Origin: an uncultured Muribaculaceae bacterium | Lineage (GTDB): Bacteria; Bacteroidota; Bacteroidia; Bacteroidales; Muribaculaceae | Assembly: GCA_947178235.1 (NCBI GenBank) | Contig: CAMWXQ010000068.1 | Location: forward strand, 1 to 6,332 | Direction: 5' to 3' | Length of the DNA stretch: 6,332 nucleotides | Shown here: in pieces, positions 1 to 5,013 of the stretch | Layout: the number at the start of each line of letters is the position of its first letter | Position numbering within the stretch: position 1 is the first letter of the stretch | Notes under the pieces: generated by a model | The model's database searches: none | What the model was told of the DNA's origin: nothing | The model's input: the letters and a program-made list of their open reading frames with translations, nothing else | Translations under genes and position numbers: made by a program

Positions 1-86
1 TATTCTTTGTCAATATGCAAACAAATTGTCTATACTGATGAGGTATATGGGTTTTTAAGTGAGTGTTGGCCTCAGCTTTTAGGATT

Positions 87-320
87 TCAACACCTTTCCC
101 ACCATTCATAGCCACATCGAGGACACCTATATTTTCGATCTTGAGGAAATAGAGAGACAATCTTTCCGAGGGTTGCCCCTGCTAAAGTTCCAATCATTGC
201 GCCTCCAAGTCCACCGAATGCACCAAGAAGCATGCCAGATGCCGCAAGACCACTTACTTTCCCCGAGTCCCCATTGACATTTGTTCTGCCGCATTGGGGA
301 CAATTCGTGCTTTTAAACAT
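87..320 (-). CDS. Small glycine-zipper membrane protein with split CPxC zinc knuckle
   Basis: A 77-residue protein of no family I can name. C7-P-Q-C10 near the N-terminus and C66-P-R-C69 near the C-terminus look like the two halves of one zinc ribbon. Between them, residues 24-58 are hydrophobic and Gly/Ala-rich, with glycines at 29, 33, 37, 40, 44, 48 and 52 in a glycine-zipper spacing. Such a segment normally forms one or two tightly packed membrane helices or an oligomer. The tail is aromatic (YEWWERC) and ends in Cys77. Inference: both knuckles lie on the same membrane face if the zipper is a hairpin. It is the last of three minus-strand genes. The 104-nt A+T-rich gap from the yaaW-like gene allows either read-through or its own promoter; the nearest match is TATATTTC at 386-393, with no -33 box. 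The protein family is unknown, but the coding call is good because of the ordered motifs. Confidence 0.75.
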   Translation of the reverse strand: MFKSTNCPQCGRTNVNGDSGKVSGLAASGMLLGAFGGLGGAMIGTLAGATLGKIVSLFPQDRKYRCPRCGYEWWERC

Positions 321-424
321 GTTCTATTGCTTGAAATGATATATCTTCTCTATTATGAATGAACTTATGTAAGAGTTTCTATAAAGAAATATATCACACA
401 ACTATCGTGGGTTTTGGTTGAGTT

Positions 425-1162
425 CTATTTTAAAAGAAGTAATGTCTCGATGTTAGGAGTGTTAACTTTCTGCCGTATATAGGCTATCTGAATGACAGCA
501 GGGACAGTCACGCGATATGCGGGACCTGCGATGTCTACTGCAGTCCATAGAGCTGTTAGAGCCCAACCAACTGGACCTGCAAGGATCGAGGCCGTGCGGG
601 TGAGGGCTGCATTGGCCGCTAATGGAAGACCTCGACCTGCTAGGAACCTAACAACTCCATTGGCAACGGATACCAGTAGGATATAGCTCGAGAATCCACC
701 GCTCTTCCATGCTACCAAGAGGGCTGCAACTGCGGCTTGTCTTCCGAAGTTTTGGGTTGGAAGTCCCATTTCTTCCATCATGGCCTTAAGCTCCTCATCG
801 GTGGCTTTATCGAGAGCGTCTGCAAAGAGTTTTTGCAATAGATATTGCTCAATCTGTTCATTGCTGGAATGTTTGTTGTAGTTGACTTTGCAACGATCTG
901 CCACGTCTCGGAGGATTTTGTTGTAGGTCGGACCATTCCCCCTAAAGAAGTTCACGAGGGTATTTCCTCCGAATTTTCGGAACTCTGTTACCATCTGGGG
1001 AACTAAGTCCCGCATATGATTTGGGTAGCATTTTTTGTATATCTCTGTTGCAGAGAGTTCCTCTGTAAGACGATATTTCCCATCCTTGTCCTTGACAATA
1101 ATGTCACAGAGAAGACGAAGGTCATCGTTAGCTGCCTTATAAAGAAAGTTCAGTTCTTCCAT
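425..1162 (-). CDS. yaaW: YaaW / UPF0174-family protein (DUF3944-type N-terminus)
   Basis: A 245-residue protein recognised by its likeness to E. coli YaaW, whose biochemical function is unknown. The N-terminal segment (residues about 3-38) has the family pattern LxFLxxxxxxDLxxLxxIxxxDKxGKxRLTxEL. Next come E60-FxxFGGN (64-67) and FRGxGxxYxxILRDV (73-87). The C-terminus ends with the family hallmark AYRVTVPAVIQIAYIR (215-230), which in E. coli reads almost the same. Residues 142-175 and 178-212 are hydrophobic and Gly/Ala-rich, so membrane association is likely; no signal peptide is seen. The length fits the family (E. coli YaaW is about 237 residues). The start at 1162 is chosen because it lies just 10 nt after the preceding gene's stop and the alignment with YaaW begins there. 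Almost certainly co-transcribed with the 76-residue gene. Family assignment is confident, function is not. Confidence 0.9.
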   Translation of the reverse strand: MEELNFLYKAANDDLRLLCDIIVKDKDGKYRLTEELSATEIYKKCYPNHMRDLVPQMVTEFRKFGGNTLVNFFRGNGPTYNKILRDVADRCKVNYNKHSSNEQIEQYLLQKLFADALDKATDEELKAMMEEMGLPTQNFGRQAAVAALLVAWKSGGFSSYILLVSVANGVVRFLAGRGLPLAANAALTRTASILAGPVGWALTALWTAVDIAGPAYRVTVPAVIQIAYIRQKVNTPNIETLLLLK

Positions 1163-1172
1163 AATCGAACTA

Positions 1173-1403
1173 TTAGATTTCCATACCTCGAAGAAGAGAG
1201 AGCATTCGTTCTGTTATTCTCTGAACATTAGTCACTCCCTTCTCAGCGAGCATTTTTAGAACCTGTTCGCGCGGAAGATTTACGAATCCTTTTGCTGTTT
1301 TGGCAAAATATTCAACCGTAGTTGGTATGTACTCCCCCTTGGTGAAACATGTCCCCTTGGCGAAAGTTCCAATCTTTTCGGCTATAACATAGTATATTTT
1401 CAT
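1173..1403 (-). CDS. Hypothetical 76-residue protein, first gene of the yaaW operon
   Basis: I do not recognise this protein. It is small and basic, with no signal peptide or membrane helix. The N-terminal half (MKIYYVIAEKIGTFAKG) looks beta-rich; the second half, from about residue 43 (LPREQVLKMLAEKGV onward), looks like two or three helices ending in RMLSLLRGMEI. It is probably a compact cytosolic alpha/beta protein. It ends 10 nt before the yaaW-like start, so the two form an operon, and a binding or regulatory partner role is possible but unproven. The start at 1403 is the only in-frame ATG before mid-protein. A -7-like TATATTTG lies directly against the start codon (1405-1412), which would imply a nearly leaderless message if used. 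A more complete minus-strand promoter candidate lies about 480 nt upstream (1882-1913). Confidence 0.65.
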   Translation of the reverse strand: MKIYYVIAEKIGTFAKGTCFTKGEYIPTTVEYFAKTAKGFVNLPREQVLKMLAEKGVTNVQRITERMLSLLRGMEI

Positions 1404-1404
1404 A

Positions 1405-1412
1405 CAAATATA
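1405..1412 (-). promoter_or_regulatory. Possible -7 box touching the start codon of the 76-residue gene
   Basis: On the minus strand TATATTTG matches the Bacteroidota -7 consensus TAnnTTTG exactly, but it ends one base before the ATG and no TTTG -33 box lies 19-21 nt upstream. If active it would give a leaderless mRNA. A chance match in A+T-rich DNA is at least as likely. Confidence 0.2.
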
Positions 1413-1587
1413 TCATGATGATCTACTTGCCTCCTGACTCCCTAATTCGGCGATTAATAATGGGTATAAGAAAAGAGGGGAATTCATCTCGCCTCTATCA
1501 TAGTTAGAACAGGCTCGCCAAAGCCCACACGCTGAATGATATATGAGGGTCGAATAAACTGCCCCTCTGCTTTGTCTATGCTATGAT

Positions 1588-1603
1588 GCGACCACGCGGT
1601 CGC
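1588..1603. other. GC-rich hairpin with competing alternative fold
   Basis: GCGACC (1588-1593) pairs perfectly with GGTCGC (1598-1603) around a four-base loop. CACGC (1593-1597) can instead pair with GCGTG (1611-1615), and the two folds exclude each other because they share bases. No T-tract follows on either strand, so it is not a terminator by itself. On the minus strand it lies just after the T-tract that ends the structured element, where an attenuator switch might be expected. Confidence 0.4.
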
Positions 1604-1616
1604 CGTACGAGCGTGA

Positions 1617-1790
1617 CAAAAACAGAAAGAGCGTCTAATCTCACTCCATCTCAGCGTGTATTTGAATTGGCGATTCGTTCTAACTGAGAAAGAAAGCTTG
1701 ACACTTTTCTTACTCTACGGAATTTCTCCTCCGTTTGAGTTTATGCAAAGTTAAAAACTTTGTTTGAGATTAGACGCCCTTTCCTGTGTG
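1617..1790 (-). ncRNA. Candidate structured RNA or leader: closing stem with four adjoining hairpins and U-tract
   Basis: Read on the minus strand, a 22/23-nt closing stem (1765-1787 with 1622-1643) encloses four stem-loops that adjoin with almost no gap: 1746-1762 (CAAAGTT/AACTTTG), 1712-1740 (ACTC/GAGT outside ACGGA/TCCGT), 1690-1711 (AAGAAAG/CTTTTCTT with one bulge) and 1649-1689 (TCTCAG/CTGAGA enclosing GAAT/ATTC). TTTTT (1617-1621) directly follows the closing stem on this strand, as in an intrinsic terminator. The single base mismatch in the closing stem is a U.G pair only in minus-strand RNA, which weakly favours that direction. It matches no RNA family I can name. It could instead be a MITE-like inverted-repeat element, or the 5' leader of the 76-residue/yaaW operon. 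The folding is seen directly; transcription is inferred. Confidence 0.4.
1622..1787. repeat. Near-perfect 22/23-nt inverted repeat
   Basis: The left arm at 1622-1643 and the right arm at 1765-1787 share a perfect 13-bp core, GCGTCTAATCTCA (1631-1643) and its reverse complement (1765-1777). The outer ACAG-AAAG part matches with one mismatch and one extra base. The arms are 121 nt apart. No obvious direct duplication flanks them, which argues against a fresh transposon insertion. Confidence 0.85.
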
Positions 1791-1825
1791 TTTAACAAAA
1801 TTTAATAACAACCCAGGGCCCTATG

Positions 1826-1857
1826 GTTGATTTGGCGCTCTCTTGCACCGCATCAAC
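1826..1857. other. Hairpin, GTTGAT/ATCAAC stem
   Basis: GTTGAT (1826-1831) pairs with ATCAAC (1852-1857). After a three-base bulge, GCG (1835-1837) pairs with CGC (1849-1851). No T-tract follows. It would lie in the leader of a minus-strand transcript begun at about 1876, ahead of the larger structured element. Confidence 0.35.
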
Positions 1858-1881
1858 GGAGGAGGGGGTCTTTTCCGTCGA

Positions 1882-1913
1882 CAAAGTTAGGCAGTCGTGG
1901 CCGAATGCACAAG
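1882..1913 (-). promoter_or_regulatory. Candidate minus-strand promoter toward the structured element and yaaW operon
   Basis: On the minus strand the -7 box TAACTTTG (1882-1889) matches TAnnTTTG exactly. CTTG (1910-1913), one base off the TTTG -33 box, sits 20 nt upstream. Transcription would begin near 1876 and run through the hairpins at 1826-1857 and 1617-1790 towards the 76-residue gene, giving a leader of about 470 nt. Confidence 0.4.
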
Positions 1914-1946
1914 GGTATAGAATCGCCAAGCCCCTATTTATTACAG

Positions 1947-1993
1947 AAGTCGGGTGTTAGGTCGGATTTTTTCGGCTTAACGGACTTCTTTTG
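1947..1993 (+). terminator. Terminator-like hairpin upstream of the orphan gene
   Basis: AAGTC (1947-1951) pairs with GACTT (1983-1987), and inside it GTTAGGTCG (1956-1964) pairs with CGGCTTAAC (1973-1981) with two G.T wobbles, around a T-rich loop. The tail CTTTTG is only a modest T-tract. It could block plus-strand read-through into the orphan gene, or it may be a DNA-level or RNA-level element. A second small hairpin (CATCCCG with CGGGTGATG, 1995-2017) follows at once. Confidence 0.35.
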
Positions 1994-2021
1994 TCATCCC
2001 GTTGGTTTCGGGTGATGGTTG

Positions 2022-2054
2022 TTTGGCATGTTTCGGAGGATTGTAGTATATTTG
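2022..2054 (+). promoter_or_regulatory. Bacteroidota-type promoter of the 551-residue gene
   Basis: TTTG (2022-2025), a 21-nt spacer and TATATTTG (2047-2054) match the Bacteroides sigma-ABfr consensus at every fixed base. The start of transcription would be near 2059-2060, leaving a leader of about 17 nt before the ATG at 2077. This supports that start codon. Confidence 0.8.
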
Positions 2055-2076
2055 CGTCAAATTTTAATCTTGGATA

Positions 2077-3732
2077 ATGTCAAAGGCCAATAAATTTGAT
2101 ACTATCTCCGTGGCTTACAGGTCACGGCTACTCTTTCGCTCCGAGGCTGAGTTTCGCGAGGCTCTTGGCGTGTCGTTCGAGACGATTGTGAACAACAGGT
2201 ATTCGTCACGCGACATGGAGATGTACTACGGGATTCTCGCCCGAGAGGCAGGGGAGTTCGTGGATCAGCCCTTGGAGGATATTGTCAAGGCATATACCGA
2301 AGCCTCCAAATTCTATCTCTCGCTCGACTGGGGCGACCGTTCGCAGTTGGCCTCGCGGCGAAAGTTCTGCCGGATGCTCTTCCGTTTATATGCTACTGCG
2401 GGTAAAAGGCTCACGAACGAGGAGATCTTCAAGTTCAAGATCAAGAATGACGATGACCGGCTCTTGGAGGCGTTCTTCCCCGATGGGCCCGGTGAGGAGC
2501 CGGTGGTGGACATCAGGCTCGTCACGCTCTTTGCCTTCGGAGTGCTGCGTCCGTTTACTGAGAATTCAAGGGGGCGAGACCTCCGTGACAAGGATACGGT
2601 CGTGTCGCTCGAAAAGTTTAGATCCCTGGTCGGAGTATTGCGTGAGGATATGCCGCGGCTCGGTTCGACCGAAAAACCCATTGTCCTCGACGAGTGCCTG
2701 GGTATAATTGATAACTACTTGGGCGATCCGGATTCATTCGAAGACTGTACACCTCTGTTTATATGGTCTATGCTCATGGAGATCACCAGGGTTTGCCGGT
2801 CGCTCATGGATGCAGGACATCTGCGCATCGAGGGCGAGCGGTTGTGCGGCCTCTATATGCACGGGATATGGATTGATGACGCGGATGGAGGCCAAAATCG
2901 CTTTTGGATCTTTCCCGACAACTGCATGATGGCCTTTTGCTACGAGTACGACGGCGTTATGTGGAAACTCAGCCCATACGAGTTCAAGGTGCGGTTTTCT
3001 GAGAATAATTCAGATTCATTCATTATGGTTACTCCTCATGGAAATCTGGATTACACCCTTTTGCCCGATCGGGCTATCGAGCCTGAACATATGTCATCCG
3101 GATCAATCAAGGCGAAATATTACCGGGCCAGTGGAGAAATTGCACAAGTGACGTTTGAAAAAGATACACTCCCTTTCCCCGACTGGTTCGAATGGCGTAC
3201 ATGGCAGAGGCTCGATCCCGATGATGAGAGATACGCGAGGTTCCACGCGTTGTTGAGGGACATCTACAATCCCAATAGCCCGAGCTCAATGTTTTTCAAG
3301 AACATTGCACCCGAATTGACAGACCTGTACAACAACTGGGCCGGACGTGATAACAAGTACTTATATGTATATGACTGGCAACCGAAGCGAAGAGTGATTC
3401 GCGAGCGGGGAAAGGACACATACGTGCACGAGGTCGCTCCTGGCGAGGAACTCCCTGGCGATGCCCTGTTCGAATTGAAAATTTCCGCACAGAATCCTCT
3501 GTACGCCATACCCTTGGATATTGAGCGTAAGAATTATGGCAGCTTGGAGATAGATAGGTTTGTAGAGATGCTCTCGGATGTCGACAATGTTAAAGAGGTG
3601 TATATCGTCCATTCGGCACGCACTCGGTTTCCGCGTCTCTCTTTCCCTGAATACTCAGTGACGATAGGATTGGACATGGATGTGATGGGCGAACTGGGCA
3701 TCTTGAAGTTTACCCGAAGCCCATTTTGTTAG
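2077..3732 (+). CDS. Large orphan protein, unknown family
   Basis: A 551-residue protein I do not recognise. It has no signal peptide, no membrane segment and no catalytic motif I can identify, so it is probably cytosolic. Residues about 20-60 (FRSEAEFREALGVS, then TIVNNRYSSRDMEMYY) faintly resemble an XRE-type helix-turn-helix, and residues 60-135 are strongly helical. Residues about 225-260 form another helical block with the cysteines C224, C240 and C257. The part from about 262 to 380 is rich in aromatic residues and strand-like (WIDD, RFWIFPDN, DYTLLPD, WFEWRTWQRL). The C-terminus (about 487-551) alternates helix and strand and ends in KFTRSPFC. The start follows a full-consensus promoter by about 17 nt. 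The gene stands alone, and no T-tract terminator is seen before the oppositely oriented tRNA-Pro. Its acidic, aromatic composition and single-gene setting fit an accessory lineage-specific protein. The coding call is firm. Confidence 0.88.
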   Translation: MSKANKFDTISVAYRSRLLFRSEAEFREALGVSFETIVNNRYSSRDMEMYYGILAREAGEFVDQPLEDIVKAYTEASKFYLSLDWGDRSQLASRRKFCRMLFRLYATAGKRLTNEEIFKFKIKNDDDRLLEAFFPDGPGEEPVVDIRLVTLFAFGVLRPFTENSRGRDLRDKDTVVSLEKFRSLVGVLREDMPRLGSTEKPIVLDECLGIIDNYLGDPDSFEDCTPLFIWSMLMEITRVCRSLMDAGHLRIEGERLCGLYMHGIWIDDADGGQNRFWIFPDNCMMAFCYEYDGVMWKLSPYEFKVRFSENNSDSFIMVTPHGNLDYTLLPDRAIEPEHMSSGSIKAKYYRASGEIAQVTFEKDTLPFPDWFEWRTWQRLDPDDERYARFHALLRDIYNPNSPSSMFFKNIAPELTDLYNNWAGRDNKYLYVYDWQPKRRVIRERGKDTYVHEVAPGEELPGDALFELKISAQNPLYAIPLDIERKNYGSLEIDRFVEMLSDVDNVKEVYIVHSARTRFPRLSFPEYSVTIGLDMDVMGELGILKFTRSPFC

Positions 3733-3804
3733 CTCTACATCTGTACTATACGCCCAGTCGCCACGTGTGTCTTTGGATACAAATTAGGTTTCAATCCACT
3801 GGTA

Positions 3805-3846
3805 TAAAACAAATTGAGAACCAACATTCATGCTGATTCTCAATTC
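3805..3846 (-). terminator. Intrinsic terminator of tRNA-Pro
   Basis: On the minus strand AATTGAGAA (3838-3846) pairs with TTCTCAATT (3813-3821). The stem continues inward through a T.G pair and CAGCA/TGTTG to a TGAA tetraloop, about 15 bp in all. It is followed by a TTGTTTTAT tail. It begins 5 nt after the tRNA 3' end. On the plus strand no T-tract follows, so it would not stop the orphan gene's transcript efficiently. Confidence 0.85.
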
Positions 3847-3851
3847 CTCGG

Positions 3852-3926
3852 TCGGGGTGGCGAGATTCGAACTCGCGACCACCTGCTCCCAAAGCAGGTA
3901 CGCTAACCGGACTGCGCTACGCCCCG
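3852..3926 (-). tRNA. tRNA-Pro (anticodon UGG)
   Basis: A full cloverleaf of 75 nt can be drawn. The acceptor stem is CGGGGCG/CACCCCG with one C-A mismatch at pair 6-67 and discriminator A. The D arm is GCGC/GCGT, and the anticodon stem is CCTGC/GCAGG with loop TTTGGGA, giving anticodon TGG (3889-3891). A 5-base variable loop and a T arm GCGAG-TTCGAAT-CTCGC complete it. CCA is not encoded: the three bases after the discriminator are CCG, so CCA must be added by the tRNA nucleotidyltransferase. UGG can read most or all proline codons. The gene has its own promoter (3938-3969) and terminator (3805-3846), so it is a stand-alone unit, divergent from the thioesterase gene. Confidence 0.97.
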
Positions 3927-3937
3927 ATTCGATGGTG

Positions 3938-3969
3938 CAAAGTTACGGAAGTTTTTCCATATGGGCAAA
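3938..3969 (-). promoter_or_regulatory. Promoter of tRNA-Pro
   Basis: On the minus strand TTTG (3966-3969), a 20-nt spacer and TAACTTTG (3938-3945) match the Bacteroidota consensus at every fixed base, with the tRNA 5' end 12 nt downstream. The -33 box overlaps an upstream in-frame ATG of the thioesterase frame (3961), which argues against that ATG as a start. Confidence 0.85.
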
Positions 3970-4041
3970 TTTTTTGACACTCTCTATGCCGAACATTTTC
4001 TCCTCCGCCCGCTTTATATATCTGTATTCACGTTTTTTCCG

Positions 4042-4049
4042 TATCTTTG
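4042..4049 (+). promoter_or_regulatory. -7 box of the thioesterase gene
   Basis: TATCTTTG matches TAnnTTTG exactly and lies 19 nt before the ATG at 4069. A -33 TTTG is not clear at the right spacing (TCTG at 4021-4024 is the nearest). If used, transcription would begin near 4054 and the longer reading frame from 3961 could not be translated from this message. Confidence 0.6.
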
Positions 4050-4068
4050 CAATATATTCCTTTGTCCT

Positions 4069-4815
4069 ATGGCATACCAGCTCACTCATTCGACCGACTT
4101 CACCCTCACTGCGTCCGATGTGACGCCCGCGCTCGAAATGCCCCTCTCGCGTCTCGTGACACTCGTGATAGACACCGCCACCGACCATGCCAATCTCCTC
4201 GGCATCGGATTCGCAACGTTGCGTCCTCACAACGCATCATGGATTCTCGGACGCCTCGCTGTCGACATCCGCGAGATGCCCACTGTCGGAGGTACGTACG
4301 CGCTCACGACTTGGATCGAATCAGCCTCGCGCCTCGCCTCCGACCGCTCGTTCCGCCTCACCGACATGAAGACCGGGCGGACCATGGCGACAATACATAC
4401 CGTCTGGATGGCCATTGACCTGACCACGCGCCGCCCCGTTGACCTCCTCGGCGTGATAGGCCACTTCAAGGAGCTCGTCTCTCCCGCCGACCCCGAGATA
4501 TGCCGCTGCTGCGGACTGACGCTCCCGAAGGACACCGAGGTCGAACGGAGTTACGAATACACCTACCGTGTCAGTGACATCGACGTCAACCGTCACGTCA
4601 CAACCCGCCGATACATCGATATGATTGTCGACCTTCTGCCATTGGAGACCTTGTTGAGCCACCGCATCTCCCGCTTCGACATCGCCTTCAAGAACGAAGC
4701 GTGCTACGGTCAGACGGCCGACGTCCTCCTCTACTCCGACGGACTCGCGGCTATCCAGCTGGACTCCGGCAAGACCGCCGCTATCGCCCGCATCGAGTTG
4801 GAAGCGAGGAGTTGA
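4069..4815 (+). CDS. Acyl-ACP thioesterase (FatA/FatB-like, double hotdog)
   Basis: A 248-residue enzyme of the acyl-ACP thioesterase family, which hydrolyses acyl-acyl carrier protein to free fatty acid plus ACP in the cytosol. The first hotdog domain covers about residues 5-125 (IDxAxxHAxxLGxG at 34-47; ASWILGRLAVDIREMP at 56-71, the usual W-xL-x4-I/V-x4-P strand). The second covers about 160-245 and carries the catalytic motif D172-V-N174-R-H176, equivalent to the plant D-x-N-x-H motif. It is followed by YIDMIVD, then KNE210AC212YG, where plant enzymes have the active-site E/C pair. The length is normal for bacterial members. The frame is open back to 3961, but that segment overlaps the tRNA-Pro promoter and this gene's own -7 box and reads as Phe-rich nonsense, so 4069 is preferred. 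A CRCCG cluster (145-149) in the linker is slightly unusual. A strong terminator follows, so the gene is monocistronic. Confidence 0.93.
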   Translation: MAYQLTHSTDFTLTASDVTPALEMPLSRLVTLVIDTATDHANLLGIGFATLRPHNASWILGRLAVDIREMPTVGGTYALTTWIESASRLASDRSFRLTDMKTGRTMATIHTVWMAIDLTTRRPVDLLGVIGHFKELVSPADPEICRCCGLTLPKDTEVERSYEYTYRVSDIDVNRHVTTRRYIDMIVDLLPLETLLSHRISRFDIAFKNEACYGQTADVLLYSDGLAAIQLDSGKTAAIARIELEARS

Positions 4816-4839
4816 AAATCTATCATTTTGGATCATAGG

Positions 4840-4885
4840 AAAAAAGTGGCGGCGCACATCTCCGATGGGCGCCGCCTGCGTTTTT
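4840..4885. terminator. Strong bidirectional intrinsic terminator
   Basis: GGCGGCGC (4848-4855) pairs with GCGCCGCC (4869-4876). Inside, after one mismatch, CATC (4857-4860) pairs with GATG (4864-4867) around a three-base loop. TTTTT (4881-4885) follows on the plus strand, and a six-base A run (4840-4845) gives a T-tract on the minus strand. It sits between the convergent thioesterase and tcdA transcription units and can serve both. Confidence 0.9.
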
Positions 4886-5010
4886 CTGCTAAGTTGCGTA
4901 GTGTGGTGTGGATTCCAGTCCTTGATCTTTCTTGTTTACCTTGTTGACCTATTGGTTTCAGATGCTTTTGGATTCCTTGATGCTTGTTGTTTTCCTTTTT
5001 CCTTTCTGTA
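4840..5010 (-). ncRNA. Candidate A/G-rich small RNA ending at the shared terminator
   Basis: The 220 nt between the terminator and the tcdA stop hold no minus-strand ATG-started frame of note. On the minus strand a -7 match TAATTTTG (5014-5021) would start transcription near 5009, and the bidirectional terminator would end it at about 4840, giving about 170 nt. The body is A/G-rich and largely unpaired, with five AAGG motifs (four AAGGA), and the segment ATCAAGGA..ATCC occurs twice (about 4909-4925 and 4970-4981). No -33 box is seen. It may instead be just the 3' untranslated region of tcdA. No known RNA family is recognised. Confidence 0.3.
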
Positions 5011-5013
5011 CTG

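Larger units (their letters stand above)
1404..2076. other. 670-nt gene-free region with dense secondary structure
   Basis: No reading frame here looks like a real protein. The longest, 62 codons at 1827-2015 on the plus strand, has low-complexity, arginine/serine-rich content and runs across a hairpin. From left to right I see: a hairpin with a 6-bp stem GCGACC/GGTCGC (1588-1603), which competes with an alternative CACGC/GCGTG stem (1593-1597 with 1611-1615); the large inverted-repeat element (1622-1787); a GTTGAT/ATCAAC hairpin (1826-1857); a minus-strand promoter candidate (1882-1913); a long hairpin with a T-rich tail (1947-1993); a CATCCCG hairpin (1995-2017); and the plus-strand promoter of the orphan gene (2022-2054). 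This is a divergent control region between the yaaW operon and the 551-residue gene. Confidence 0.7.

Noticed and set aside
1..86. Terminator after the 77-residue gene
   Set aside because: Only a 4-bp TGAG/CTCA stem without a T-tract on the minus strand; nothing else in these 86 bases is supportable.
1016..1231. 71-codon plus-strand frame across the yaaW start
   Set aside because: Antisense to two better-supported genes at once, with no promoter and no recognisable motif.
1413..1487. 24-codon minus-strand frame just upstream of the 76-residue gene, a possible leader peptide
   Set aside because: It shows no run of regulatory codons and no linked terminator/antiterminator, and such short frames are common by chance.
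1622..1787. Transposon or MITE with 22-bp terminal repeats
   Set aside because: No flanking target duplication is visible and there is only one copy here, so I kept it as a structured element. A genome-wide copy search could reverse this.
1827..2015. 62-codon plus-strand frame
   Set aside because: Composition is arginine/serine-rich and domain-free, it runs through two hairpins, and there is no promoter of the local type in front of it.
3802..3926. tRNA-Pro 3' end as the attachment site of an integrated element covering the left side
   Set aside because: The accessory-looking side does abut the tRNA 3' end, but no integrase is present and I found no second copy of the tRNA 3' end in the window. 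The terminator behind the tRNA is also intact.
4321..4857. 178-codon minus-strand frame opposite the thioesterase
   Set aside because: Shadow frame in G+C-rich coding DNA; Val/Gly/Asp-rich with no motif, and it runs into the terminator hairpin.
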